59,509 bases of DNA from Prochlorococcus sp. AG-409-A22. GTDB lineage: Bacteria; Cyanobacteriota; Cyanobacteriia; PCC-6307; Cyanobiaceae. Location: positions 1 through 59,509 of the forward strand of contig QCJI01000004.1 in assembly GCA_003216135.1 (NCBI GenBank). The letters are read 5' to 3'. Below the pieces are notes generated by a model. It saw only the letters and a program-made list of their open reading frames with translations, was not told where the DNA came from and made no database searches. Positions 1-8,150 of the stretch are shown piece by piece (positions within the stretch are counted from its first letter, which is position 1; the number at the start of each line of letters is the position of its first letter). The position numbers were made by a program, and so were the translations under genes.

Positions 1-2
1 TT

Positions 3-77
3 TTTTCTCTAATTCTTTTTGCTCTAGTCGGTTTGGTAGCAGGACCAAATTTAAGCAAATTTGATCAAGATTCATAA
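3..77 (+). CDS. C-terminal end of a small membrane protein (cut by window start)
   Basis: An open frame runs from the window edge to a TAA at 75-77 and encodes about 24 residues: a hydrophobic stretch followed by a short polar tail ending FDQDS. It looks like the last part of a membrane protein. The start lies outside the window and the family is not recognisable. A strong terminator follows 30 bases downstream, which supports this being the real end of a plus-strand gene. Confidence 0.45.
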   Translation, partial: FSLILFALVGLVAGPNLSKFDQDS

Positions 78-105
78 ATCAAGAACATTTTCTTTGAATT
101 TAATA

Positions 106-138
106 GAAAAGACTCATAAGAGTCTTTTTTTTTTTTTT
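106..138 (+). terminator. Rho-independent terminator
   Basis: The arm AAAAGACTC (107-115), loop ATAA and arm GAGTCTTTT (120-128) form a perfect 9-bp stem followed by a run of more than ten T. It ends the transcript of the partial gene at the window start. Confidence 0.85.
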
Positions 139-206
139 GAAAATCTATCTAAGCTTTTTGGTTTTTCTTTAAATCTTATTTAATAATTACTATAAATTCT
201 CTATTA

Positions 207-323
207 CTAGAAAGGTGTGCCTGGGATGAAATGTAGAACCAAAAAACCTGTCCCTGCTGCGAATAAAATTGAAATCCCAATTATTAGAAGACCTGTTGCC
301 ATTCCACCTTCATTAAATGCCAT
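207..323 (-). CDS. 38-residue single-span membrane protein
   Basis: ATG (complement of 321-323) to TAG gives 38 residues. A short N-terminal part MAFNEGGMATG is followed by one strongly hydrophobic, glycine-containing span (about residues 11-33) and the C-terminus HFIPGTPF. Size and layout resemble the one-helix subunits of thylakoid complexes, but I cannot match it to a named Psb, Psa, Pet or Ndh subunit. Its function is unknown. Confidence 0.55.
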   Translation of the reverse strand: MAFNEGGMATGLLIIGISILFAAGTGFLVLHFIPGTPF

Positions 324-368
324 TTTAAATTATATTTATAAATATTTTATTATTCTTTTAGTGATTAT

Positions 369-593
369 GTGAGTTATTTAAGTCAACCAAATTTGTTTTT
401 TATTACGAAAAAAAGCAAAAATATAGAAGTTATTGAGATTATAAATCCAAATATTATTAATGGATTAGATTTTGCGCTCACTTTATCCTCAAGAATATTT
501 TTAGATGAGGATAATTTTTTATCTTCTTTTATATTAAAAAGATTGGAAAAAGGTTTACTCACAATAAAATGTAAGAATAAGTATTTAAGCTAA
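369..593 (+). CDS. Small protein of unknown function
   Basis: A 74-residue protein with a GTG start, no signal peptide and no membrane span. It is rich in Ile, Asn, Leu and Lys. Its last 9 bases overlap the end of the convergent gene at 585-902, so the two genes meet tail to tail. No family is recognised. The clean frame and position argue for a real but lineage-restricted gene. Confidence 0.5.
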   Translation: MSYLSQPNLFFITKKSKNIEVIEIINPNIINGLDFALTLSSRIFLDEDNFLSSFILKRLEKGLLTIKCKNKYLS

Positions 594-902
594 AGTCTTG
601 AATAAATCTTTGTGGTAATCAACCACATTTTGACAACTTATAACAGGAGTAAATTCCATATGAATTCCGAATTTTACTCTCCATGGGGCAAAATGCTTGA
701 AGAGTTCTTTATCACTGTCTGCTTTACACAAACAAACTACTCTTCCTTCTCCTGGGGCATGAACTCTAAAAAGCATTTCGAAGTTATCCGTTTTATCAGA
801 TTCAGCAATTTCACCGTTCTCCCAGGCTTCAACGAATAATTGATAAGCTTTTACCTGGTTTTCAATATCGGGAAATTGACAGTCTGCAAGGAATAATTGC
901 AT
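585..902 (-). CDS. DUF3303-like small protein
   Basis: A 105-residue soluble protein beginning MQLFLADCQFPD, with a central PGEGRVVCL segment and a C-terminal part around FTPVISCQNVVDY. Size and pattern fit the small alpha/beta, ferredoxin-like DUF3303 proteins common in cyanobacteria. The assignment is by eye, and no biochemical role is known for the family. Overall codon use is like its neighbours. It is convergent with the gene at 369-593. Confidence 0.6.
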   Translation of the reverse strand: MQLFLADCQFPDIENQVKAYQLFVEAWENGEIAESDKTDNFEMLFRVHAPGEGRVVCLCKADSDKELFKHFAPWRVKFGIHMEFTPVISCQNVVDYHKDLFKTLA

Positions 903-1001
903 TGGATTTTTTTATTTCTATCAATATTATCGTTCAAAAATAATTTTATTTATCAGTCTGTCTTAATTTGAAGATCATAAAAATGTTGTTTTTTTTTTTT
1001 T

Positions 1002-1154
1002 CTAAATTAATTTAGAAGAAAGAATTTCTAGAAACTTTCCAATATCTTTTTTATATAAACTGTCAATTATTTTCAATGATATTAATTCATTGTCGTATAT
1101 TTGTTTATTCTCATTATCGAAATTACTATTTCCATTAACAGAAAATTTCTCCAT
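1002..1154 (-). CDS. 50-residue hypothetical protein
   Basis: ATG (complement of 1152-1154) to TAG encodes 50 residues with an Asn/Asp-rich N-terminal half and a helical second half (ELISLKIIDSLYKKD, IGKFLEILSS). There is no signal peptide and no recognised family. No strong ribosome binding site is visible, which is usual in this genome. It could be a chance frame; its amphipathic C-terminal helices favour a real gene. Confidence 0.4.
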   Translation of the reverse strand: MEKFSVNGNSNFDNENKQIYDNELISLKIIDSLYKKDIGKFLEILSSKLI

Positions 1155-1278
1155 TTGAATAATAATTACTATTTAAAATTTAAACAATTTAAACTAATTC
1201 GCAATTTTCTTAACATTATGTATAGTCCTTTAAGAATAAATACTTAAGTTTATTGACAGATTTATTAAATTATTTATC

Positions 1279-1602
1279 TTAGTAGCTAATTAGTATTTCC
1301 AATAAGTATAAAAATAAGTTTGTGATTGAAAAAATTACTGCTAAGAGAGAAGCTAGAATTGGCAATATATTGAACCAAAGCTGTGAACTTGACATTGATG
1401 AATCTATTGGTAGGAAATTACTTTTTCTTTTAATTCTTATTTGAAGCCAAAAAATACTTAATGGATATATTATTTTAGTGAAATTAATTAACAAGGAATA
1501 TAAATTAGATTCTTTTGTATAAAGTACATATCCTGAAAATAAATATAAAATCCATATAGAAATTCTCTTAATTAGTATTGTTTTTTTACTCTTACGAAAC
1601 AT
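1279..1602 (-). CDS. Small integral membrane protein
   Basis: A 107-residue protein with a basic N-terminus (MFRKSKKT) and about three hydrophobic segments: residues 13-28, 35-52 and 78-105. Positively charged loops (IRIKRKS near 55) suggest the orientation. No family is recognised. It is co-oriented with the acetyltransferase upstream, 3 bases after its stop, so both are probably co-transcribed. Confidence 0.5.
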   Translation of the reverse strand: MFRKSKKTILIKRISIWILYLFSGYVLYTKESNLYSLLINFTKIIYPLSIFWLQIRIKRKSNFLPIDSSMSSSQLWFNILPILASLLAVIFSITNLFLYLLEILISY

Positions 1603-1605
1603 ACT

Positions 1606-2073
1606 TTAATTATTTAATATTTTAATCATTTTATATCTTTCAAAAAATTTATTATTTATAATGACTTTTTCTTTACTTTTTATTTCCCAATCATGCTTAA
1701 GAAACAATTTATAACTTATTAGACTCGCCTCAGTATATAAAAGATTTAGGCCATCTGTCTTAGCTTCATCTTCTAATTTATAAAGTAATTTACTACCGTA
1801 TCCTTTTCTTTGCGATTTTCCTTTACAGTAAAATAATGCAATCCTGTTATTTGGATACCTTGAGGCAAAAGCAATTATTTTTTCATTATCAATTATTAGC
1901 CATCCATTGCCTTGATTAATTGACTTTTCAAAGTCTGAATTTTGCCATGCTTGGCTTGACCAAGCCCTTTTTTGTTCTTTATTATAGATTCTTTCATCTA
2001 TTGATTGTATTGAATCAAAATAAACCTTCTTTAATTCCAGTTGATCTTTATTTGTAATTGGTCTTAAATTCAT
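1606..2073 (-). CDS. GNAT-family N-acetyltransferase
   Basis: A 155-residue protein. The start is placed at the internal ATG (complement of 2071-2073), giving MNLRPITNKDQ, because a longer frame would run into the divergent peptidase gene and its extra N-terminus is not GNAT-like. Beta-strand WLIIDNEKIIAFASR is followed by the acetyl-CoA binding signature around CKGKSQRKGYGSKLL (Q/RxxGxG type), then YTEASLISYKLFLKHDW, the usual C-terminal GNAT region. The substrate is unknown. It is divergent from the peptidase, with about 19 bases between the starts. Confidence 0.75.
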   Translation of the reverse strand: MNLRPITNKDQLELKKVYFDSIQSIDERIYNKEQKRAWSSQAWQNSDFEKSINQGNGWLIIDNEKIIAFASRYPNNRIALFYCKGKSQRKGYGSKLLYKLEDEAKTDGLNLLYTEASLISYKLFLKHDWEIKSKEKVIINNKFFERYKMIKILNN

Positions 2074-2092
2074 TAATAAATTAAATTTTCTA

Positions 2093-2776
2093 ATGCAAAT
2101 TAAAAATATAGTAGCTATTGGAGGAGGAGGATTCGGACGTTCTTTAGGTTCTCTTGCGATTGAAAAATATATAATTTCTATAGTTAATAAAAAGAATCCC
2201 AAAATTTGTTTCATTCCAACTGCATCTGGAGATAATGATTTATACAAATTAAATTTCTATAGGGCCTTTTCAAACTTAAAATGCATAACAAGTCATATTG
2301 ATTTTTTTTCAAGAACAGAAGATTTAGAGGAGAAAGTTTCAACTCAGGATATCATTTATGTTGGTGGAGGTAATACAAAAAGTATGCTCGCTGTTTGGAA
2401 AGAATGGAATTTGCATGAAATTTTGAGGAAAGCTTATGAAAATGGGATCGTAATGAGCGGTGTAAGCGCTGGAGCAATATGTTGGTTTGATAAAGGCATA
2501 ACAGATTCATACGCTGATAAATTAGAAATTATTGATTGTTTGGGTATTGTTAAGGGTATTGCCTGCCCTCATTTTGATGAAGAGAAAGAAAGAAAACCTT
2601 ATGTTTATGAAATAATACAAAAAGAAATCATTAAATCTTGTATATGTATAGAAGGCAATTGTGCTTTACATATCAAGAATAATAACGAATATTATTCAGT
2701 TAATTTTGGTAAAGGTAATAAAAAGTGTTTAAGAATTTTTAATGAAAATAATCAGTTGAAAGAAGAAATTTTATAA
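2093..2776 (+). CDS. Peptidase S51 family (dipeptidase E / cyanophycinase-like)
   Basis: A 227-residue protein. An N-terminal strand with a glycine loop (IVAIGGGGFG) is followed by ICFIPTASGD, IIYVGGGNTK and the nucleophile elbow SGVSAGAICW, whose serine is the expected catalytic residue of S51 peptidases. GIACPHFDEEKERKP supplies the conserved His region. Members hydrolyse Asp-X dipeptides or cyanophycin. No cyanophycin synthetase is seen here, so a dipeptidase E-like role in peptide turnover is more likely. Length is normal for the family. Confidence 0.8.
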   Translation: MQIKNIVAIGGGGFGRSLGSLAIEKYIISIVNKKNPKICFIPTASGDNDLYKLNFYRAFSNLKCITSHIDFFSRTEDLEEKVSTQDIIYVGGGNTKSMLAVWKEWNLHEILRKAYENGIVMSGVSAGAICWFDKGITDSYADKLEIIDCLGIVKGIACPHFDEEKERKPYVYEIIQKEIIKSCICIEGNCALHIKNNNEYYSVNFGKGNKKCLRIFNENNQLKEEIL

Positions 2777-2798
2777 AATTTATAATTTATAAATACTT

Positions 2799-3203
2799 TT
2801 AGATATCTTCATTTTTTGAGATTGAAGTAAATTCAATACCTTTGTATTTTATGAATGAAGCCGACCAGATCTCCTTGGATAAATTACCTAAATATTTTAA
2901 GAACTGATTGTTATCTCCGTCTCTTATCCATTCTGATTTAATAAATGGTAGTTCTTTTTGCATTCTTTTGGGATGCATATGTACTAAAAGCAAACCTGTA
3001 TTTTCTGAAGCTCTTTTTAATGGACCTTCATCACTTCTTTGAAAAATTCGAAGAAGAAGATTTAAAATCACATCTTCTCCAATTTTATTAAAAATGTCTT
3101 TATCTTCTAAATTATCTTTAATTTCTTTCCCTCCAAGGGGCATTGCTCTAACACCATTTTGTTCTATTAATGCTATAGCAATTAGATAATCTTTATTTGC
3201 CAT
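2799..3203 (-). CDS. Conserved-looking protein of unknown function
   Basis: 134 residues from the ATG at the complement of 3201-3203 (MANKDYLIAIALIEQNG). A longer frame adds 25 hydrophobic residues from an upstream ATG, but those look non-coding. Features include a strand-like IAIALIEQNG, a basic centre (HMHPKRMQKELP) and a WIRDGD segment. No signal, no span and no recognised family. Its end faces the peptidase gene, with about 20 bases between stops. Confidence 0.5.
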   Translation of the reverse strand: MANKDYLIAIALIEQNGVRAMPLGGKEIKDNLEDKDIFNKIGEDVILNLLLRIFQRSDEGPLKRASENTGLLLVHMHPKRMQKELPFIKSEWIRDGDNNQFLKYLGNLSKEIWSASFIKYKGIEFTSISKNEDI

Positions 3204-3462
3204 ATTCTTAGTGATTTTTTTTAATATTCTAACCTCTAGAGTTGATAAAAAAAAATTTATCACATAATAATATTGCAAGATATGTTTTAAATATTTTAAT
3301 TTAATATTTAACTAATTTCAGATAAGTTTTTTCTTAATAAAATTTATTTAGTCTTTGAATGTTAATAATATGAGATCTATTCTATTTCTTTCTATCTTAA
3401 CTTCTATATGTTTTTGGATAGCATGATCTGTTTTTTATTCCTACTAATTTGGAAATTTTTTA

Positions 3463-4425
3463 ATGATATTGTTGAACAATAAGCAAATAATAATCTATTT
3501 TAAAAGCATTATTAGATCTTCCCCAAAAGTATCTAATCTAAGTGCAAAAATAATTATAAGTTTAAACTATAATAGTTTAAGTGATAACTACTTTAGTTAT
3601 TATAAAAAAGATCTGAAGAAATTAAATATGATTAATAACTTAAGATTCGAATTGAATTTTAAGGATGTTGATCAATTAGAAGGAAGACTAAATTTCTGTA
3701 AATCGAAAAGAATAAATAATATTAATATTCCATGTAAAGGTCTTATAAAGAAACAATTCTATAATTTATCTATTGAATATATAAAAAAAAATTATAAAAA
3801 CTTTAATGTCGTTTATCATTATAGTCTTTATTATCAATACTCTAAAAACAAGGAAAATTCATATTTAGAATTTTTAAATTTCTATAAGAATTTTAATTCT
3901 TATAAGAATTCTGATATTCTTCTTGTTTCAGGTTCTAATAAGAAAAACAATTTTGATGTTATTGACGTGTTGAATGATCTTAAAAATGAAAAAGATTTAC
4001 AAAAACAAATAGGAATAGCTTTTAACCCTTATTTAAATAAATACTTCAATTCTCCTTTAGAAAGAGATAGGTATCAAAAGAAACTTTCATCAGGTTTAAT
4101 TAAGTCTATTTGGATTCAATATGGAACTGATATCAAAGTAATTGAAAGAGAAGTTAATTTTCTTCGAACCAACGATAAAAATAAAAAACTAAATTTTTAT
4201 GGAAGCTTATTAATTCCCTCCAAACAATTTATTGCAAGATTTAAATTACGACCTTGGAAAGGGGTTTACATAGCAGATCAGTATTTATATTCTTTAGATA
4301 AATTTTATTCATATACAAAAGAATTAATTAGTTTTTATATTGATAATAATATTATCCCTGTTATTGAAACGGATTTTTATTCATCAGATAAACTTGAAAT
4401 AATATATCGCCTCATTAATTCATAA
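3463..4425 (+). CDS. Divergent MTHFR-superfamily TIM-barrel protein
   Basis: A 320-residue protein, very rich in Asn, Lys, Ile and Tyr. The order of elements resembles methylenetetrahydrofolate reductase barrels: an early strand (LRFELNFKDVDQLEGRL), INNINIPCKGL, a FNVVYHYSLYYQY strand, ILLVSGSN, a substrate-side region IGIAFNPYLN with a following ERDRYQKKL helix, IKSIWIQYGTD, LNFYGSLLIPS and a final IPVIETDF. FAD-binding residues cannot be confirmed by eye. The family call is tentative; an alternative is a folate- or flavin-linked barrel with another substrate. It converges on the kinase-like gene downstream. Confidence 0.4.
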   Translation: MILLNNKQIIIYFKSIIRSSPKVSNLSAKIIISLNYNSLSDNYFSYYKKDLKKLNMINNLRFELNFKDVDQLEGRLNFCKSKRINNINIPCKGLIKKQFYNLSIEYIKKNYKNFNVVYHYSLYYQYSKNKENSYLEFLNFYKNFNSYKNSDILLVSGSNKKNNFDVIDVLNDLKNEKDLQKQIGIAFNPYLNKYFNSPLERDRYQKKLSSGLIKSIWIQYGTDIKVIEREVNFLRTNDKNKKLNFYGSLLIPSKQFIARFKLRPWKGVYIADQYLYSLDKFYSYTKELISFYIDNNIIPVIETDFYSSDKLEIIYRLINS

Positions 4426-4609
4426 ATGGTAAATTATTTATCTTACTAAAAATTAAAAATATTAAAATGTTTATATTAAATAAATCATAGTTGGATTCAC
4501 TTCCATTAAATATTTTTTGATTAATAAAAATACTTTTAATTAAAAGTTATTGTTGAATATTTTATTGATTAAATTTAATTTTAATTTCTTAAAACTTTTA
4601 TTAATAAAT

Positions 4610-5209
4610 TCAAGTCTTTAAATTAAGTTTATTTCTTATTTCCATATATATATCAGTTTTGTTTGAATATACTAATGTTTGTAAATAATTTTTTGAAGGA
4701 TAATTATTATCATAATAAACACTCCATGATTTTAAGAAATCATTTTTTGCAAGATCTTTAGACTTTCCTCTTTCATTTAAATCTCTTTTAATTACTCTAT
4801 TCATACAAGATTCTTTATTCGTTTCTAACTCTATAAAAAAACAATTATGTTTTTTGCAATTTCTTAACAGCTCTTTTGTAAAAATACCTTCAACAATTAT
4901 GTAATCTATATTTATTTTTTTTTTATATGATTTTTTTATAGTTTTATTTATAAAATCGTAGGAATATATATGTTCAGATTTATTTTTCTTGCAAATATAG
5001 TCAAAGTCCTTTTTGAAAAGTCTGTAATTAAAACTTATTTTTCTATCATAATAACCATATATGATTTTTGAAAGGAGATTACTAATTAATCCTGTTCTAT
5101 AGTAATTGTCTGTACTTAATTCAATGCCATTTTTAAATTTTTTTAAAATTTCCTTTGTTAAATTTGTCTTTCCACTTCCTGTTGGTCCACTTATTAATAT
5201 TATTTTCAT
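4610..5209 (-). CDS. Uridine kinase-like P-loop protein
   Basis: A 199-residue protein. Walker A GPTGSGKT is at residues 8-15, followed by STDNYY (32-37), YDFINKT (84-90) and IIVEGIF (104-110), the same order as in uridine kinases and phosphoribulokinases. RVIKRDLNERGKS near 135-150 fits the arginine-rich lid. The substrate is not certain: nucleoside kinase is the nearest guess. Composition is unusually Lys/Asn/Ile/Tyr-rich, like the convergent gene at 3463-4425. Confidence 0.6.
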   Translation of the reverse strand: MKIILISGPTGSGKTNLTKEILKKFKNGIELSTDNYYRTGLISNLLSKIIYGYYDRKISFNYRLFKKDFDYICKKNKSEHIYSYDFINKTIKKSYKKKINIDYIIVEGIFTKELLRNCKKHNCFFIELETNKESCMNRVIKRDLNERGKSKDLAKNDFLKSWSVYYDNNYPSKNYLQTLVYSNKTDIYMEIRNKLNLKT

Positions 5210-5480
5210 TTTAAAATTTTAAAACTTCCAACATACTTCTAATCTTACTAAAATGAGACTCAGTAATTTTAATAGTTATATGTTTTTTACCAAGGCTTCT
5301 TTAGTAAAAATTTAATATTATATCCTTGGCATTTTAAGCTTGCATAGCAGTTAAAAATGTGTCTTTATATAGTTGTAAATAAATTTATTTTTATAAATGG
5401 TCTAAATATAATTATCAATTTTTTATTTATTTGATAATTACTTAGATGATTATGAATTAATTTCTTACTTTTATAAATAA

Positions 5481-5795
5481 ATGTTTTCTAAATTTTTAAA
5501 TAAAGTAAAGTCACTTCTATTTAAAACATCAGCACCTACTAAAACTACTTTAGTTAATGCTAAAAAAACAACTAATTCTGTAAAAAAAACCAAAAGAAAA
5601 TCAAGAAAAACAGATTCTAAAAAAATTATTCAAACTTTAAAAGCTCTTCCAGGGGTTGGATCTAAGTGTGCTAAATCTCTTTATGATGCGGGTTTTAAAA
5701 CAACTGAATCAATTATTTCAGCTGATGAGAAGGATCTTCTGGCTGTACCTGGTGTTGGTATAAACCTTGTAAAAAAGCTTAAAAATCTTAAGTAA
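5481..5795 (+). CDS. Basic-tailed helix-hairpin-helix protein
   Basis: A 104-residue protein. Residues 1-48 form a Lys/Thr/Ser-rich basic tail (VKKTKRKSRKTDSKK). Residues 50-104 carry two helix-hairpin-helix signatures, LPGVGSKCAKSLYDAG and VPGVGINLVKKL, separated by FKTTESIISADEKDLL. This (HhH)2 layout binds DNA backbone non-specifically in nucleases and polymerases. Here it stands alone with a histone-like tail, so a nucleoid or repair accessory role is plausible but inferred. Convergent with rpsU. Confidence 0.65.
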   Translation: MFSKFLNKVKSLLFKTSAPTKTTLVNAKKTTNSVKKTKRKSRKTDSKKIIQTLKALPGVGSKCAKSLYDAGFKTTESIISADEKDLLAVPGVGINLVKKLKNLK

Positions 5796-5856
5796 TAATT
5801 GAAAAAAAGCAATTAAAATTTATTTTATTTTTTAATTATTTATAGATTATTAGCTA

Positions 5857-6033
5857 TTATCTTCTTCTTGCTTTCCTTCTTTGCTGTAATTTACGTTTAT
5901 ATTTTTCTATAGGTGTTTCATGATGCCTAAGTCTCTTCAAATCAGTAAATATTCCTGACTTTGATACTTGTCTTTTAAATCTTCTAAGGGCAGATTCAAT
6001 ACCCTCATTTTCACCAACAGTAACCTGTGTCAA
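5857..6033 (-). CDS. rpsU: 30S ribosomal protein S21
   Basis: 58 residues read from a TTG start (complement of 6031-6033) to TAA. The N-terminus [20 protein letters not shown] and the very basic C-terminus [11 protein letters not shown] are diagnostic of S21, which sits near the anti-Shine-Dalgarno end of 16S rRNA and helps start-site selection. No ATG or GTG in the same frame gives a full-length protein, so TTG is the likely start. Confidence 0.9.
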   Translation of the reverse strand: MTQVTVGENEGIESALRRFKRQVSKSGIFTDLKRLRHHETPIEKYKRKLQQRRKARRR

Positions 6034-6238
6034 AACTTTTTTAATAAACTATATTTTATATTCTATCAGAAACAGTATTAATTTAAAAATTTATTTTTCA
6101 TAATAGACCTTTTATATTTATTCAAATCTTTCTCACAACTACAATTTATTTTATTAAAGTTATACCTCTTTAGTTATTCAATAAAATTTATTGGGCAATA
6201 TTATCTATGTTTTAGCATCATTAGTATTAAAAACTTTT

Positions 6239-6634
6239 TTAACTCAGTCTTCTATTGTCAATATATTTTTTCTGGTCATAAAGTGTATTTTTAGTGTTCT
6301 CCCATGGAAAAACTATCCATTCTTTTTTCTTAGAGATATTAACCGCATTCCACCAAGTTGGTTTCTTTTTACTAAATAATACAAAAAACATAGCACCTTC
6401 AATCTTTCTTAAAGGATTTAATGTAAAGCCTGTTTCATAGACATCATCCACTATAAGGGCATTATTTTTTGGTTCTGATATTAGCTTTATTTTTAATTTA
6501 TGGCTTAATGCTACGGCAAGACATAGACCTCCCCGAGGAACTCCATAAATACCAGCAAATTCTAAATACTTACATTTATTGGCTATGTATTCTACGCTTT
6601 TATCAAACTCTTCCCATGTAAAATAATTTATCAT
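6239..6634 (-). CDS. Phosphoribosyltransferase-family protein
   Basis: A 131-residue protein of type I phosphoribosyltransferase fold. IYGVPRGGLCLAVALSHKL is the pyrophosphate-loop region. NALIVDDVYETGFTL is the PRPP-binding motif with the two adjacent aspartates. The C-terminal half is short and Trp/Lys-rich (KKPTWWNAV, EWIVFPWEN), as in xanthine/guanine PRTases, where an aromatic residue stacks on the base. A purine or xanthine substrate is inferred. A short gene ends 1 base upstream of its start, so they are probably co-transcribed. Confidence 0.75.
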   Translation of the reverse strand: MINYFTWEEFDKSVEYIANKCKYLEFAGIYGVPRGGLCLAVALSHKLKIKLISEPKNNALIVDDVYETGFTLNPLRKIEGAMFFVLFSKKKPTWWNAVNISKKKEWIVFPWENTKNTLYDQKKYIDNRRLS

Positions 6635-6635
6635 A

Positions 6636-6821
6636 TTATTTTTCGTTCTTAATATTTAAGGGGGCGAAACTTGAGGCTATTACACTTAAAAGTGCTACCA
6701 CTTGCTCATTTGGACAATTAGTAATCTTTTTTAAATTCTCACATTCATTTATTATGTTTGAATATGTTTCTTCTACAATTCCATTCATTTGATCATTACT
6801 AAATGAGTATGGCTTAGTCAT
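6636..6821 (-). CDS. Short protein upstream of the PRTase
   Basis: A 61-residue soluble protein (MTKPYSFSNDQMNG). Mostly helical, with one NCPNEQVVALLSVIAS segment. Its stop lies a single base before the start of the phosphoribosyltransferase, which suggests translational coupling. No family is recognised. It may be a partner of the enzyme or simply co-transcribed. Confidence 0.5.
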   Translation of the reverse strand: MTKPYSFSNDQMNGIVEETYSNIINECENLKKITNCPNEQVVALLSVIASSFAPLNIKNEK

Positions 6822-6892
6822 TTTTAATTAATAATTAATTTTATGCTTATATATATTCTATAAGTAAATATATTTATTATTTAAAAATAAAA

Positions 6893-7396
6893 TTATGTCC
6901 ACATAGGTTTATTTGAATGAGAGTTTTTTAATGAACTGATTTTATAACTATGGAGTGATTCAACTTTCATAGCCCATCTCTTAGAGTTACCCTTTAAGCT
7001 GCCGCTCATAATTAGGTTGGATAATGAGATTCTTTTCCTTATTTTGAGAAGCCCTAGGCATGTTTCCCATGATTCTTCCTCCTTATATGTGTCTAACCAA
7101 AAATCAAATATATTTTCTATGTAATCTAAAGGAATATTATGTGAAATGCCTAATAAAGGTTGATTAATTAAAAATTTATTCTTTTCTAATCCATCAAATA
7201 AGTTATTAAAATTTAAATGTATAGCAAAAAGTATATCGTTTGCTGATTCGGTTCCTATTAATTCTTTTCTATGGCAATCTAAAAGGTTTGTATCATCAAG
7301 AATATTTTCATCACTATTCTTGACTCCAACAAACCAAAATTCTTCGTCATTTTTAACTCCACTAGCAAGAAAGAGGAATTGGTTTGAATTAAACAA
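6893..7396 (-). CDS. Protein of unknown function
   Basis: A 167-residue soluble protein beginning MFNSNQFLFLASGVKNDEEF. It has an acidic N-terminal two thirds and a basic last third (GNSKRWAMKVESLHSYKISS). No signal peptide, no motif and no recognised family. It has the same orientation as the PRTase pair but is separated by about 70 bases. Probably restricted to close relatives. The 373-base gap to the next gene (7397-7770) holds only the short frame at 7513-7596. Confidence 0.5.
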   Translation of the reverse strand: MFNSNQFLFLASGVKNDEEFWFVGVKNSDENILDDTNLLDCHRKELIGTESANDILFAIHLNFNNLFDGLEKNKFLINQPLLGISHNIPLDYIENIFDFWLDTYKEEESWETCLGLLKIRKRISLSNLIMSGSLKGNSKRWAMKVESLHSYKISSLKNSHSNKPMWT

Positions 7397-7512
7397 AGAT
7401 ATAAGTAAGTTTCTTTATTTTTAACATTTAGCTTTAATAAAGAAAATATTTTTAAAATAAATATTAAATTAATTTTACTTTACTATTTAGAAATATTATT
7501 TTTAAATAATGT

Positions 7513-7596
7513 TTATCTTGTTTTAGGGAAAAGTTTTTCTATTTGTTCTTTTTGTAGAAATTCTTTTTTCTTATTAATCTTCTTATCATTATTCAT
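7513..7596 (-). CDS. Possible 27-residue basic peptide
   Basis: ATG (complement of 7594-7596) to TAA encodes a Lys-rich peptide starting MNNDKKINKKKEF and ending EKLFPKTR. It is the only plausible coding stretch in the gap 7397-7770. No ribosome binding site is evident. It could be chance, because AT-rich DNA easily yields Lys/Asn frames. Confidence 0.25.
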   Translation of the reverse strand: MNNDKKINKKKEFLQKEQIEKLFPKTR

Positions 7597-7770
7597 TCCT
7601 TATTAAGGCTAACTGAATAAATAATATATAAAATTATTCTAGTAAATATTAAAACTAAAATTGATATAAGGTTTCCTATAGGTTAATTAGGACTAAATAT
7701 TTTACATCAATATTTGAGTCCATCATCAATATTATTAAATAGAAATATGAATAAAAAGATATAATTTTTA

Positions 7771-7983
7771 CTAATTTATTTCTTCGTATCCATAAAATGA
7801 TGTGTCGCCTGCGTCTTTATAGCCATTTGCTGCTTTTTTTGGATTTTGGCTATCAATGTTTCTGGCTTTTGCATGGATCATATTAAAAGGAAAAATAACA
7901 GCTCCTACAAAGAAATGTAGTATTAAAAAGTCAGAAGGGAAGCCATTAGCCCAATCAGGAAAGAAAAGTAGTGTGTTTTCCAT
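7771..7983 (-). CDS. Small membrane protein of unknown function
   Basis: A 70-residue protein. After an N-terminal MENTLLFFPDWANG comes a hydrophobic stretch (about residues 16-36, FPSDFLILHFFVGAVIFPF), then a polar tail with NPKKAANGYKDAGD and an aromatic, acidic end (FYGYEEIN). One span with the tail on one face is likely. The gene is clear, but its family is not recognised. Confidence 0.6.
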   Translation of the reverse strand: MENTLLFFPDWANGFPSDFLILHFFVGAVIFPFNMIHAKARNIDSQNPKKAANGYKDAGDTSFYGYEEIN

Positions 7984-8150
7984 ATAAATAATGCAAAAAA
8001 TTAAATAACTAATAAAATATTATGACTAAGCTTAAAGCATTAATGAAAACTTTTAATAAATTGAAATTAATTTATTAAAAAAAACATAAATATATTTATA
8101 TTGTTAGGGTTATAATAATTTATAATGTATAAAACCTATATAAATTAAGA

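Noticed and set aside
1606-2247. A 213-residue form of the acetyltransferase starting at 2247
   Set aside because: The extra 58 residues overlap the divergent peptidase gene and contain no GNAT element; the start at 2073 gives the normal domain beginning.
2799-3278. Longer start for the 134-residue unknown protein
   Set aside because: The 25 added residues are hydrophobic but lack a signal peptide pattern; the ATG at 3203 begins the compact protein.
3370-3426. An 18-residue hydrophobic frame (MRSILFLSILTSICFW)
   Set aside because: Too short, no ribosome binding site; hydrophobic frames arise easily in AT-rich DNA.
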